DNA of 64,000 bases, from assembly GCF_019264445.1 (NCBI RefSeq), contig NZ_JAHVAB010000082.1:31153-95152 (forward strand). Reading direction: 5' to 3'. Below, one piece after another: positions 37,471 through 46,012 of the stretch. Position numbers and translations under genes: made by a program. The notes below the pieces were generated by a model. It was not told where the DNA came from and ran no database searches. It saw only the letters and a list, made by a program, of their open reading frames with translations. Every line of letters begins with the position of its first letter. Within the stretch, counting starts at the first letter, position 1. Origin of the DNA: Hydrogenophaga sp. Its GTDB lineage: Bacteria; Pseudomonadota; Gammaproteobacteria; Burkholderiales; Burkholderiaceae_C.

Positions 37471-38867
37471 CCAAAAAAGGTGGCGCTGACCTGGAACAGC
37501 TTCTCCACCTCGCGCACCAGGCGCTTGTGGGGAATGAAGATGATGATGTGGTCGTCGGGTTCGATCACGGTGTCGTGGTGCGGCATGAGCACCTCGGACT
37601 TGCGCCCCTCGCCGCGCACGATGGCGCCAATGCGCGTGCCCTTGGGCAGCTTGATCTCCTGCACCTTGCGGCCCACCAGCTTGCTGGTTTTCGCGTCGCC
37701 GCGCGCGATGCCTTCGAGCGCTTCGGCCGCCCCGCGGCGCAGGCTGTGCACGGCCGCCACGTCGCCGCGGCGCAGGTGGGTGAGCAGCTCGCCAATCACC
37801 GTTTGCGACGGCGAAATCGCGATGTCGATGGTGCTGCCCTGCATCATGTCGGCGTAGGCCCGGCGGTTGATGAGCGACATCACCCGCCCGGCACCCAGGC
37901 GCTTGGCCAGCATGGCCGACATGATGTTGTCCTCGTCGTCGCTGGTGAGCGCGAGGAACATGTCCATCTCGCCCACGTTCTCGTCCAGCAGCAGGTCTTC
38001 ATCGGCGCCGTCGCCATTGAGGATCAGCAGGTTCGACGGCAGCTGGCTGGCCAGGTACTCGCAGCGCTTGATGTCGCGCTCGATGATCTTGACCTCGCAC
38101 TGCCCTTCCAGGCTGCGCGCCAGACGCAGGCCGACCTTGCCGCCGCCCGCGATCATGAGCCGGCGCACCGGCTTGTCGATGTTGTGGACCGCACCGAGCA
38201 CCTGCCGGATCTTCTGCGTGTCGGCCAGCACGAACACCTCGTCGCCCGCCAGGATGCGCGTCTGCGGCGTGGCCTCCATTTCGGCGTCGAGCCGGTAGAG
38301 CGCCACCACGCGCATCTCGGCCTGCGGAAAGCGCTCACGGATCTCGCCAATGGTGTGGCCCACCAGCGCGCCGCCGTGTGCCGCCCGCACCGCGATCAGG
38401 CTGGCGCGACCGTCGGCGAATTCAAGCACCTGCAAGGCCTCGGGGTAGCTGATGAGCTGGTGGATGTAGCGCATCACCGACTCTTCGGGGCAGATCACGT
38501 GGCTGACCGAAAAGCTGGTGCGCGCGAGGTGCTCGCCCTCTTCTTCGCCTTCGGTGAACTCGGGCGAGCGCAGGCGCGCAATGGTGGTGGGCACGTTGAA
38601 CACATCGTGGGCCACGTTGCAGACCACGAGGTTGGTCTCGTCGGCGGCGGCGCAGGCGATCACCATGTCTGCGTCCTTCACGCCGGCTTCTCGCAGCACC
38701 GAGGGCTGAATGCCGTTGCCCACCACGCCACGCAGGTCCAGCCGCTCTTCGAGGCTGCGCAGCCGGGCCGGGTCCATGTCGATCACGGTGATGTCGTTCT
38801 GCTCGGAGACCAGGCTCTCCGCGACGCTCTCGCCAACGCGCCCTGCGCCCAGGATGATGATGTTCAT
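37467..38867 (-). CDS. trkA: Trk potassium system NAD-binding regulatory subunit
   Basis: 466 aa with a duplicated RCK layout: Rossmann domain 1 (MNIIILGAGRVGESVAESL, later VIDMD), TrkA-C domain 1, Rossmann domain 2 (RLMIAGGGKVGLRLARSL), TrkA-C domain 2. It forms the cytoplasmic ring that binds NAD(H)/nucleotides and gates TrkH. The ATG at 38867 gives the usual N terminus. It is upstream of and overlapping trkH. Confidence 0.96.
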   Translation of the reverse strand: MNIIILGAGRVGESVAESLVSEQNDITVIDMDPARLRSLEERLDLRGVVGNGIQPSVLREAGVKDADMVIACAAADETNLVVCNVAHDVFNVPTTIARLRSPEFTEGEEEGEHLARTSFSVSHVICPEESVMRYIHQLISYPEALQVLEFADGRASLIAVRAAHGGALVGHTIGEIRERFPQAEMRVVALYRLDAEMEATPQTRILAGDEVFVLADTQKIRQVLGAVHNIDKPVRRLMIAGGGKVGLRLARSLEGQCEVKIIERDIKRCEYLASQLPSNLLILNGDGADEDLLLDENVGEMDMFLALTSDDEDNIMSAMLAKRLGAGRVMSLINRRAYADMMQGSTIDIAISPSQTVIGELLTHLRRGDVAAVHSLRRGAAEALEGIARGDAKTSKLVGRKVQEIKLPKGTRIGAIVRGEGRKSEVLMPHHDTVIEPDDHIIIFIPHKRLVREVEKLFQVSATFFG

Positions 38868-38896
38868 ATGGAGCGCGATGGTACCTGCCGGCCGGC

Positions 38897-40027
38897 TCAG
38901 GCGAGCGCGCGCTGGATCAGGATTTTCTGCACGTCCGACGTGCCCTCGTAAATCTGGCACACCCGCACGTCGCGGTAGATGCGCTCCACCGGGAAGTCGC
39001 TCACATAGCCGTAGCCGCCGTGCACCTGGATCGCATCCGAGCACACCTTTTCGGCCATTTCGCTGGCAAACAGCTTGGCCATGGCGGCCTCTTTCAGGCA
39101 GGGCTCGCCGGCGTCGCGCAGCGCTGCCGCGTGGTGCACCATGGCGCGCGCCACCTCGATCTGCGTGGCCATCTCGGCCAGCCGGAACCCCACGGCCTGG
39201 TGGTTGAAGATGGGCTGGCCAAAGCTCTCTCGCTGTTTGGCGTAGGTGAGCGCGCAATCGAACGCGCTGCGTGCCATGCCCACGCTTTGCGCGGCGATGC
39301 CGATGCGCCCGCCTTCCAGCGCCGAGAGCGCGATCTTGTAGCCCTCGCCCTCCGCGCCGATCAGGTTCTCTGCCGGGATACGGCAGTTCTCGAAATTGAT
39401 CTGCGCCGTGTCGCTGCTGTGCTGGCCCAGCTTGTCTTCCAGCCGCGCCACCACATAGCCCGGCGTGGCGGTGGGCACGAGGAACGCGCTCATGCCCTTC
39501 TTGCCCGCGCCCTTGTCCGTCACGGCGATCACGATCGCCACGTGGCCGTTCTTGCCGCTGGTGATGAACTGCTTGACGCCGTTGATCACGTACTCCCCGC
39601 CCTGCTTGACGGCCGTGGTGCGCAGGGCCGAGGCGTCGCTGCCCACGTGGGGTTCGGTGAGGCAGAACGCGCCGAGCATCTGGCCGGCGGCCAGCGGGCG
39701 CAGCCATTGTTCCTGCTGCGCCGCGTTGCCATAGCGCATGAGGATGGCGTTGACCGGGCAGTTGGTGACCGAGATCGCCGTGCTGGTGCCGCCGTCGCCC
39801 GCGGCGATTTCTTCGAGCACCACCGCCAGCGTCACGTAGTCCAGCCCCGCGCCCCCCAGCGCTTCGGGCACACAGATGCCGTAGGCGCCCAGCTCGGCCA
39901 GGCCCTGGTGCACGTCTTTGGGAAAGTGGTGCTCCTTGTCCCACCGGGCGGCGTGCGGCCACAGCTGCTCCTGGGCAAAGCTGCGCACCGCGTCGCGGAT
40001 CATGCGTTGGTCTTGGTTCAGTGGCAT
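38897..40027 (-). CDS. acyl-CoA dehydrogenase (short/branched-chain type)
   Basis: 376 aa. The FAD-binding signature (GAFCLTEPHVGSDASALRTTA) is present, and the catalytic Glu lies in the common late position (QIYEGTSDVQK), unlike the IVD-type enzymes elsewhere in the window. It oxidises an acyl-CoA to the enoyl-CoA and passes electrons to ETF. It ends the block that begins with the thioesterase and isovaleryl-CoA dehydrogenase genes; a short- or branched-chain substrate is likely but not shown. Confidence 0.92.
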   Translation of the reverse strand: MPLNQDQRMIRDAVRSFAQEQLWPHAARWDKEHHFPKDVHQGLAELGAYGICVPEALGGAGLDYVTLAVVLEEIAAGDGGTSTAISVTNCPVNAILMRYGNAAQQEQWLRPLAAGQMLGAFCLTEPHVGSDASALRTTAVKQGGEYVINGVKQFITSGKNGHVAIVIAVTDKGAGKKGMSAFLVPTATPGYVVARLEDKLGQHSSDTAQINFENCRIPAENLIGAEGEGYKIALSALEGGRIGIAAQSVGMARSAFDCALTYAKQRESFGQPIFNHQAVGFRLAEMATQIEVARAMVHHAAALRDAGEPCLKEAAMAKLFASEMAEKVCSDAIQVHGGYGYVSDFPVERIYRDVRVCQIYEGTSDVQKILIQRALA

Positions 40028-40048
40028 GGGTTGTGTCCTTGCAAGGGC

Positions 40049-40717
40049 TCACCAGGTGGCGGCGCGGCGCCCGTCGTGGTGGATGAGCCGGCCGTTGTCT
40101 TCGCGCGTGAGCGACTGCAGCACGCGGCGCAAACCGCTCACGCTGTCCTCCACCGTCACGGGCGCGGTCTGGCCGCCCATGTCGGTCTGCACCCAGCCGG
40201 GGTCGAGCGCGACGCAGGTGGCTTTCGGGTAGCTGTGCCGCGCGCTGGCCACGGCCATGTTCAGCGCGGCCTTGCTCACGCGGTAGAGCCAGGCGTTGCT
40301 GGCTGGTACCGCGCCGATCTGGCTCATGGCGCTGGAGAGCACGCCCCACACGCCGCTGGCGGCCTCGACGCCTGGCATCACCTGCGGCATGGCCTGCATG
40401 GCGCCCAGCACGTTGGTGTGCATCACGCGGTCAAAGGCCTCGCGCGTAGGCGGCGTGAGCGCATCGGGGCGCTCGATCACACCGGCCACATACAGCGCCA
40501 CGTTCAGCTCCTCGCCATCGAGCGCCCACGCCAGGCCGCTCACGCTGGCCGGATCGGCCACGTCCAGGCGCAGGGGCTCGGCACCGAGCGCGCGCAGGCG
40601 CTCCAGCCCGGCTTCGTCGCGCGCGGTGGCGATCACGCGCTCCCCCGCCTCCAGGTACTGGTGCACGAATTCGAGGCCAATGCCCCGGGACGCGCCGATC
40701 ACGAGAACGGTGTTCAT
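40049..40717 (-). CDS. short-chain dehydrogenase/reductase
   Basis: 222 aa Rossmann protein. The cofactor motif is GASRGIGLEF, the NAG position reads VAG (ALYVAGVIER), and the active-site Tyr-Lys pair is in YRVSKAAL with an upstream Ser (SSAMSQIG). The C-terminal GWVQTDMGG is typical. NAD or NADP and substrate are unknown. It sits 12 bases downstream of the thiolase gene and 21 upstream of the acyl-CoA dehydrogenase gene, so it is in the same transcription unit. Confidence 0.92.
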   Translation of the reverse strand: MNTVLVIGASRGIGLEFVHQYLEAGERVIATARDEAGLERLRALGAEPLRLDVADPASVSGLAWALDGEELNVALYVAGVIERPDALTPPTREAFDRVMHTNVLGAMQAMPQVMPGVEAASGVWGVLSSAMSQIGAVPASNAWLYRVSKAALNMAVASARHSYPKATCVALDPGWVQTDMGGQTAPVTVEDSVSGLRRVLQSLTREDNGRLIHHDGRRAATW

Positions 40718-40729
40718 GGGTGGCGCGGC

Positions 40730-41917
40730 TTACACCAGCTCGATGGCCATGGCCGTGGCCTCGCCGCCGCCGATGCACAGGGTGGCCACACCCTTCTTGC
40801 CGCCACGCGCCTGCAGCGCATGCAACAGCGTGACCAGAATGCGCGCGCCGCTGGCACCGATGGGGTGGCCCAGGGCGCAGGCACCGCCGTTCACGTTGAC
40901 CTTGTCGTGCGCAATGTTCAGCTCGGCCATGAGCGCCATGGGCACCACGGCAAAAGCTTCGTTGATCTCCCACAGGTCCACGTCGCCCACCGCCCAGCCG
41001 GTGCTGGCCAGCAGCTTCTGGGTGGCGCCGACGGGGGCGGTGGCGAACCAGTTGGGTTCCTGCGCGTGCGTGGCGTGGCCGACGATGCGCGCCAGCGGCT
41101 TCGCACCGAGCTGCTTTGCGGTGGACTCGCGCATCAACACCAGCGCGGCGGCGCCGTCGTTGATGGACGAGCTGGAGGCGGCGGTGATGGTGCCGTCTTT
41201 CTTGAACGCGGGCTTGAGCGCCGGGATCTTGTCGAGCTTGACCTTGCCCGGGCCTTCGTCGGTGCTCACCACGCGCTCACCGCTGCGGTCCTTCACGGTG
41301 ACGGGCGTGATCTCGGCGGCGAAGGCACCGCTTTCGGTGGCGGCCTTGGCGCGCGTCACCGAGGCAATGGCGAACGCGTCCTGCTGCTCGCGGGTGAAGC
41401 TGTACTTGGCGGCGCAGTCTTCGCCAAAGGTACCCATGGAGCGGCCCGGCTCGTAGGCGTCTTCCAGGCCGTCGAGCATCATGTGGTCGTACACCTTGTC
41501 GTGGCCCATGCGGTAGCCGCCACGGCCTTTCTGCAGCAGGTAGGGCGCGTTGGTCATGCTCTCCATGCCGCCGGCCACCATCACGGTGGCGCTGCCGGCG
41601 GCGAGCATGTCGTGCGCGAGCATGGTGGCCTTCATGCCCGAGCCGCACATCTTGGAGAGCGTCACCGCCCCGGCGGACTTGGGCAGGCCACCCTTGAACG
41701 CCGCCTGGCGCGCGGGCGCCTGGCCCTGGCCCGCCATCAGGCAGTTGCCGAACAACACCTCGTCCACCTGCGCCGGGTCCACGCCCGCGCGCTGCACGGC
41801 GGCCTGGATGGCTGCGCCACCGAGGTCGTGCGCCGACTGGCTGGCGAAGTCGCCCTGAAAGGCGCCCATGGGCGTGCGCGCGGCGCCGACGATGACGATG
41901 GGATCTGCGAGGGACAT
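40730..41917 (-). CDS. acetyl-CoA C-acetyltransferase (thiolase)
   Basis: 395 aa. All thiolase sites are visible: nucleophilic Cys in SKMCGSGMKA, the NEAFAVVPMA loop, His in GGACALGHPIGASGAR, and the second Cys in TLCIGGGEA. It condenses two acetyl-CoA or splits acetoacetyl-CoA, the end product of leucine breakdown after CoA transfer. The ATG at 41917 has AGGAG upstream; a TTG two codons earlier is unlikely. Confidence 0.94.
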   Translation of the reverse strand: MSLADPIVIVGAARTPMGAFQGDFASQSAHDLGGAAIQAAVQRAGVDPAQVDEVLFGNCLMAGQGQAPARQAAFKGGLPKSAGAVTLSKMCGSGMKATMLAHDMLAAGSATVMVAGGMESMTNAPYLLQKGRGGYRMGHDKVYDHMMLDGLEDAYEPGRSMGTFGEDCAAKYSFTREQQDAFAIASVTRAKAATESGAFAAEITPVTVKDRSGERVVSTDEGPGKVKLDKIPALKPAFKKDGTITAASSSSINDGAAALVLMRESTAKQLGAKPLARIVGHATHAQEPNWFATAPVGATQKLLASTGWAVGDVDLWEINEAFAVVPMALMAELNIAHDKVNVNGGACALGHPIGASGARILVTLLHALQARGGKKGVATLCIGGGEATAMAIELV

Positions 41918-42050
41918 GGTCAATCTCCTGGGTAAGGGGGTAAAAGCTTCAGGCCAGCGCGTGCGCCTTCAGGCACCTCGCGCGTTCGGGTGAAAACGTT
42001 TTGCACGACGACAGCGGCCACGCGCGGTTGCACCACGTGGCCCTGCAGGC
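41918..42050. other. intergenic gap between carbonic anhydrase and thiolase
   Basis: 133 bases. It contains the ribosome site of the thiolase gene and a perfect 10-base palindrome AAAACGTTTT (41993-42002). No hairpin terminator is evident. The gap is larger than others in this block, so the thiolase may have its own promoter. Confidence 0.35.
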
Positions 42051-42710
42051 TCAGCTCTGGCGCACGGCGCCCACGCCGGCCACAGCGGCACGGTAGACCG
42101 CTTCGATCTGCGCCTTGCTGTCCACGGTCATGTGCATGTCGTGCAGCAGGCCGTCGCGCAGGCCGTACACCCAGCCGTGCAGCGTGAGCGGCTGGCCGCG
42201 TGCCCAGGCGTCCTGCACCACGGTGGTCTGGGCCACGTTCATCACCTGCTCGATGGCGTTGAGCTCGCACAGCACGTCGGCGCGGTGCTGCTCGGGCGTG
42301 GCGGCCAGCAGCGGCGCATGGCGGTCGCGCACGTCCTTGATGTGGCGCAACCAGTTGTCGGCCAGGCCCACGCGCACGTCGCGCAGCGCGGCCTGCACGC
42401 CGCCGCAGCCGTAGTGCCCCACCACCATCAGGTGCTGCACCTTGAGCATGTCCACCGCGTACTGGATGGTCGAGAGGCAGTTCAGGTCGGTGGGCACCAC
42501 CACGTTGGCCACGTTGCGGTGCACGAACACCTCGCCCGGCGCCAGGCCGGTGATCTGGTTGGCGGGCACGCGGCTGTCGGAGCAGCCGATCCACATGTAC
42601 TGCGGGCTCTGCTGCGCGAGCAGGTCGGTGAAGAACGAGGGCCGTGTGGCCACCATGTCGGCGGCCCAGACGCGGTTGCGCTGGAAGAGATCGTTGAGTT
42701 CGGAGGTCAT
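42051..42710 (-). CDS. can: beta-class carbonic anhydrase
   Basis: 219 aa. The zinc ligands are plain: Cys and Asp in MWIGCSDSRVPA, and His and Cys in VVGHYGCGGVQAA. The Arg/Asp dyad is in CSDSR. It interconverts CO2 and bicarbonate. It lies between isovaleryl-CoA dehydrogenase and thiolase genes, where bicarbonate supply for the biotin carboxylase of leucine breakdown would make sense (inference). Confidence 0.95.
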   Translation of the reverse strand: MTSELNDLFQRNRVWAADMVATRPSFFTDLLAQQSPQYMWIGCSDSRVPANQITGLAPGEVFVHRNVANVVVPTDLNCLSTIQYAVDMLKVQHLMVVGHYGCGGVQAALRDVRVGLADNWLRHIKDVRDRHAPLLAATPEQHRADVLCELNAIEQVMNVAQTTVVQDAWARGQPLTLHGWVYGLRDGLLHDMHMTVDSKAQIEAVYRAAVAGVGAVRQS

Positions 42711-42731
42711 GCGGCGATCTTAGAGGGCGCT

Positions 42732-43913
42732 TCAGCAGGTTTCGGCAAACAGTTCACGGCCAATCAGCATGCGGCGGATCTCGCTCGTGCCCGCGCCGAT
42801 TTCGTAGAGCTTCGCGTCGCGCCAGAGGCGGCCCAGCGGGTACTCGTTGATGTAGCCGTTGCCGCCGAAGATCTGAACGCCTTCGCCCGCCATCCAGGTG
42901 GCCTTCTCGGCGGTCCAGAGGATGACGGAGGCGCAGTCCTTGCGCACCTGGCGCACGTGCCCGGTGCCCAGCAGGTCGAGGTTTTTGGCCACCGTGTAGG
43001 CGAAGCTGCGCGCGGCCTGCAGCACGGTGTACATGTCGGCCACCTTGCCCTGGATGAGCTGGAACTCGCCAATGCTCTGGCCAAACTGCTTGCGGTCGTG
43101 GATGTAGGGAATCACGTTGTCCATGACCGACTGCATGATGCCCAGCGGCCCGCCGGTGAGCACGGCGCGCTCGTAGTCCAGCCCGCTCATGAGCACCTTG
43201 GCGCCGTTGTTCAGGCCGCCCAGGATGTGCGACTCGGGCACTTCGACGTTCTGGAACACCAGCTCGCCGGTGTGGCTGCCGCGCATGCCCAGCTTGTCGA
43301 GCTTCTGCGCAATGGAAAAACCCTTCATGCCCTTCTCGATCAGGAAGGCGGTGACGCCGCGCGCACCCATCTCGGGCTCGGTCTTGGCGTACACCACGAG
43401 CGTGTCGGCGTCCGGGCCGTTGGTGATCCACATCTTGTTGCCGTTGAGCAGGTAGTAGCCACCCTTGTCCTCGGCCTTGAGCTTCATGCTGATGACGTCC
43501 GAGCCCGCGCCCGGTTCGCTCATGGCCAGCGCGCCCACGTGCTCGCCGCTGATGAGCTTGGGCAGGTACTTGGCCTTTTGCGCATCGGTGCCGTTGCGGT
43601 TGATCTGGTTCACGCACAGGTTGCTGTGCGCGCCGTACGACAGCCCCACGCTGGCCGATGCGCGGGAGATTTCTTCCATCGCGATCATGTGCGCCAGGTA
43701 GCCCATGTTGGCGCCGCCGTACTGCTCGGGCACGGTGATGCCGAGCACGCCGAGTTCGCCCATCTTGCGCCAGGTGTCCATGGGGAACTGGTCGGTGCGG
43801 TCGATCTCGGCCGCGCGCGGCGCGATCTCGGCTTGCGCGAAGTCGCGCACGGCATCGCGCAAGGCGTCGATGTCTTCCCCGAGCTGAAAGTTGAGGCCGG
43901 GCAGGTTGTTCAT
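42732..43913 (-). CDS. liuA: isovaleryl-CoA dehydrogenase
   Basis: 393 aa. IVD hallmarks: catalytic Glu in [14 protein letters not shown] on helix G, Gly in place of Glu at [11 protein letters not shown], and [13 protein letters not shown] and [12 protein letters not shown] matching known IVDs. It oxidises isovaleryl-CoA to 3-methylcrotonyl-CoA, the substrate of the carboxylase encoded at 22.9-29.7 kb. It overlaps the thioesterase gene (ATGA). A LiuR-type palindrome lies just upstream of this pair. Confidence 0.95.
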   Translation of the reverse strand: MNNLPGLNFQLGEDIDALRDAVRDFAQAEIAPRAAEIDRTDQFPMDTWRKMGELGVLGITVPEQYGGANMGYLAHMIAMEEISRASASVGLSYGAHSNLCVNQINRNGTDAQKAKYLPKLISGEHVGALAMSEPGAGSDVISMKLKAEDKGGYYLLNGNKMWITNGPDADTLVVYAKTEPEMGARGVTAFLIEKGMKGFSIAQKLDKLGMRGSHTGELVFQNVEVPESHILGGLNNGAKVLMSGLDYERAVLTGGPLGIMQSVMDNVIPYIHDRKQFGQSIGEFQLIQGKVADMYTVLQAARSFAYTVAKNLDLLGTGHVRQVRKDCASVILWTAEKATWMAGEGVQIFGGNGYINEYPLGRLWRDAKLYEIGAGTSEIRRMLIGRELFAETC

Positions 43914-44434
43914 GGGTCAGGTCTCCGGGTGGTGTGGGGGGCCGCGTTCGCTCGGCCCTGGATATTGTCGCGGCCGACCACGGCCATCAGGGTGCAGCCC
44001 ATGGTGGCGATCAGCTTTTCTCGCCCGCCGTCGATGGCATAGGCATGGCCTTCGCACACCGTGACGGTGCGCCCCGGCTTGATCACGGTGCCAACCATGC
44101 GGAAACGTTCGCCTTGGGCCGGCGCGAGCAGGTTGATCTTGAACTCGATGGTGAGCACGGCCGCCTCTTCGGGCATGAGCGTGAAGCCGGCGTAGCCACA
44201 CGCCGAATCGAGCGCCGTGGCGACCATGCCCGCGTGCAGAAAGCCGTGTTGCTGCGTCAGGGGCTCCGACCACGGCAACTCGATGGTCACACGCCCGGGC
44301 ACGACCGACGCGAGCGTGGCACCCAGCGTGCGCATGGCGGCCTGCCGCGCAAAGCTCTCGCGCGTGCGGGTGTCAAAGCCGGGATGGCGCGGCTCGAAAG
44401 CGGGTGAATTCAAGAGGAGTTCCGGTGTGGGCAA
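43910..44434 (-). CDS. PaaI-type hotdog thioesterase
   Basis: 174 aa. The hotdog fold and PaaI pattern are visible in [22 protein letters not shown] and the later [13 protein letters not shown]. It would hydrolyse acyl-CoA esters. It is the first gene before liuA and overlaps it by four bases, so both share the promoter region with the ACGTTTACGTAAACGT palindrome; it may drain off toxic branched acyl-CoAs (inference). Confidence 0.9.
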   Translation of the reverse strand: MPTPELLLNSPAFEPRHPGFDTRTRESFARQAAMRTLGATLASVVPGRVTIELPWSEPLTQQHGFLHAGMVATALDSACGYAGFTLMPEEAAVLTIEFKINLLAPAQGERFRMVGTVIKPGRTVTVCEGHAYAIDGGREKLIATMGCTLMAVVGRDNIQGRANAAPHTTRRPDP

Positions 44435-44454
44435 GGCCCCGCGATTCTACGTTT

Positions 44455-44470
44455 ACGTTTACGTAAACGT
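44455..44470. promoter_or_regulatory. predicted LiuR operator (perfect 16-bp palindrome)
   Basis: ACGTTTACGTAAACGT is a perfect inverted repeat in the 88-base gap between the divergent thioesterase-liuA unit and the YigZ gene; half-sites extend on both sides (TACGTTTACG... and ...ACGTCAA). The sequence closely resembles the one at 45942-45957 before the MerR gene. The MerR-family LiuR is known to control leucine/isovalerate genes in proteobacteria through sites of this style. Confidence 0.75.
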
Positions 44471-44522
44471 CAATTCTGGAAACGGCCAATCCGGCAGTTG
44501 GCGCGGCTATGCTCCAGAGCCC

Positions 44523-45125
44523 ATGCCCTTCACCCTCTCTGCGCCGGTTCACAGCGAAAGCGTCATCAAGAAGAGCCGCTTCATCGGCTGTGTGGAGCCC
44601 ATGGCCGACCGCGCTGCGGCGCTGCAACGCGTGGCCGGGCTGCGCATGCAGCACCCGACTGCCACCCACGTCTGCTGGGCCTTGATGGCGGGCGGGCATT
44701 CGGCCGCCAACGACGATGGTGAGCCCGGTGGCACGGCCGGGCGGCCCATGCTGGAGGTGCTGCGCCACCAGGAGCTGGACGGCGTGCTGGCCACGGTGGT
44801 GCGCTACTACGGCGGCACGCCACTGGGTGCTGGCGGCCTCGTGCGCGCCTACACCGACAGCGTGGCCCAGGCCCTGCTGCAGGCGCACAAGGTACCCGTG
44901 GTCCGCTGGCGCGAGCTGCGCTGCGTGCTGCCTTACGCGCTGGAGGGCTGGCTGCGCCGCGAACTCGATGCCCACGACGCTGTGTTGCTGGACGCCACGC
45001 ACGGCGACGGGGTGAGCGTGGCGCTGCGGCTGCCTGAAGGGAATGCCGATGCGTTCGTGGCACGGCTGAACGACGCCGGCCAGGGCCGCGTCGTCTGGCC
45101 GCTCACGCCACCGCACCCCGACTGA
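44523..45125 (+). CDS. YigZ/IMPACT family protein
   Basis: 200 aa. The family pattern is clear: SRFIGCVEPM early, ANDDGEPGGTAGRPMLEVL, and VVRYYGGTPLGAGGLVRAY. The E. coli homologue is of uncertain cytoplasmic function, related to eukaryotic IMPACT. It is divergent from the thioesterase-liuA unit. Its 3' end overlaps the convergent DUF1304 gene by 23 bases. Confidence 0.92.
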   Translation: MPFTLSAPVHSESVIKKSRFIGCVEPMADRAAALQRVAGLRMQHPTATHVCWALMAGGHSAANDDGEPGGTAGRPMLEVLRHQELDGVLATVVRYYGGTPLGAGGLVRAYTDSVAQALLQAHKVPVVRWRELRCVLPYALEGWLRRELDAHDAVLLDATHGDGVSVALRLPEGNADAFVARLNDAGQGRVVWPLTPPHPD

Positions 45126-45474
45126 GAAACACCAGCACCAAGCCCACGGCGGCGGGCAGCGCCTGCACGAACAAAATCTTGCGGCTCGCCGTGGCCGCAC
45201 CATAGAGGCCCGCCACCAGCACGCACAGCAGGAAGAACACCTTCACCCCGAAGCCGGCCGGGCCCAGCCAGAGCCCCCAGAGCAGGCCTGCGGCCAGAAA
45301 GCCGTTGTAAAGCCCCTGGTTGGCTGCGAGGACCTTGGTGGCAGCGGCCGATTGCGGCGTCTGGCCAAAGGCCCGCATGCCGGCCGGTTTGTCCCACAGG
45401 AACATCTCCAGCACCAGAAAATAGAAGTGCAGCAGGGCGACGAGCGCGACGACAACACTGGCAACAAGCGACAT
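45103..45474 (-). CDS. DUF1304 family membrane protein
   Basis: 123 aa, four predicted membrane helices. The DUF1304 pattern includes HFYFLVLEMFLWDKP near the start and ANQGLYNGFLAAGLLWG. Function unknown; inner membrane. The ATG at 45474 (MSLVASVVV) is preferred over an in-frame TTG at 45480. Confidence 0.88.
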   Translation of the reverse strand: MSLVASVVVALVALLHFYFLVLEMFLWDKPAGMRAFGQTPQSAAATKVLAANQGLYNGFLAAGLLWGLWLGPAGFGVKVFFLLCVLVAGLYGAATASRKILFVQALPAAVGLVLVFLSRGAVA

Positions 45475-45516
45475 GACCAAGCCCTTTCAAGAAGGCGGCC
45501 AGCTTAACCGCGCCCG

Positions 45517-45924
45517 TCAGCCCTTGGCGCCTTTTTCGATCTTGCCCAGCAAGGCGCGCGCCTCTTTCTCGTGGGTCTTGACCTCGTCCAGGTTGGCCAC
45601 GAGGTCGGCCATCTGCTCTTCCAGCTGACGCCGGTGGTCGCCGAGCACGGTCAGGAACTTGCGCAGCTGCGGCCCGGTGTCGCGCGGGCTGTCGTAGGTG
45701 TCGATGATGTCCTTGGCCTCGGTCAAAGACAGCCCCAGGCGCTTGGCGCGCAGGGTGAGTTTCAGGCGCGTGCGGTCGCGCGAGCTGTAGACGCGGTTGC
45801 GGCCGCCCGGGCCTTCGCGCTGCGGCTGCAGCAGGCCCATGTCTTCATAGAAGCGGATGGCACGGGTGGTCAGGTCGAACTCGCGCGCCAGATCGCTGAT
45901 GGTGTAGGTCGGGTTCGTTGCCAT
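45517..45924 (-). CDS. liuR: MerR family regulator, LiuR type
   Basis: 135 aa. The N-terminal MerR helix-turn-helix (YTISDLAREFDLTTRAIRFYEDMGLLQP) is followed by the R-rich wing (GGRNRVYSSRDR) and a C-terminal dimerisation helix (residues about 85-125). No metal-binding cysteines are present, as expected for LiuR rather than metal sensors. A matching palindrome sits 18 bases upstream of its start (autoregulation), and another lies before the liuA unit. Confidence 0.88.
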   Translation of the reverse strand: MATNPTYTISDLAREFDLTTRAIRFYEDMGLLQPQREGPGGRNRVYSSRDRTRLKLTLRAKRLGLSLTEAKDIIDTYDSPRDTGPQLRKFLTVLGDHRRQLEEQMADLVANLDEVKTHEKEARALLGKIEKGAKG

Positions 45925-45941
45925 GGGTTCAGGCCCTGTTA

Positions 45942-45957
45942 TTGACGTTTACGTCAA
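45942..45957. promoter_or_regulatory. predicted LiuR operator upstream of liuR
   Basis: TTGACGTTTACGTCAA is an inverted repeat with one mismatched base pair near the centre, followed by an additional half-site CGTCA. It lies between liuR and the YgjP-like gene and shares the ACGTTTACGT core with the site at 44455-44470, which points to autoregulation by LiuR. Confidence 0.72.
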
Positions 45958-46012
45958 CGTCAGGCGGCGATCTTAGCGGAATCACCCTGGCCGAGCCCCG
46001 GGGGCCGGCGCC

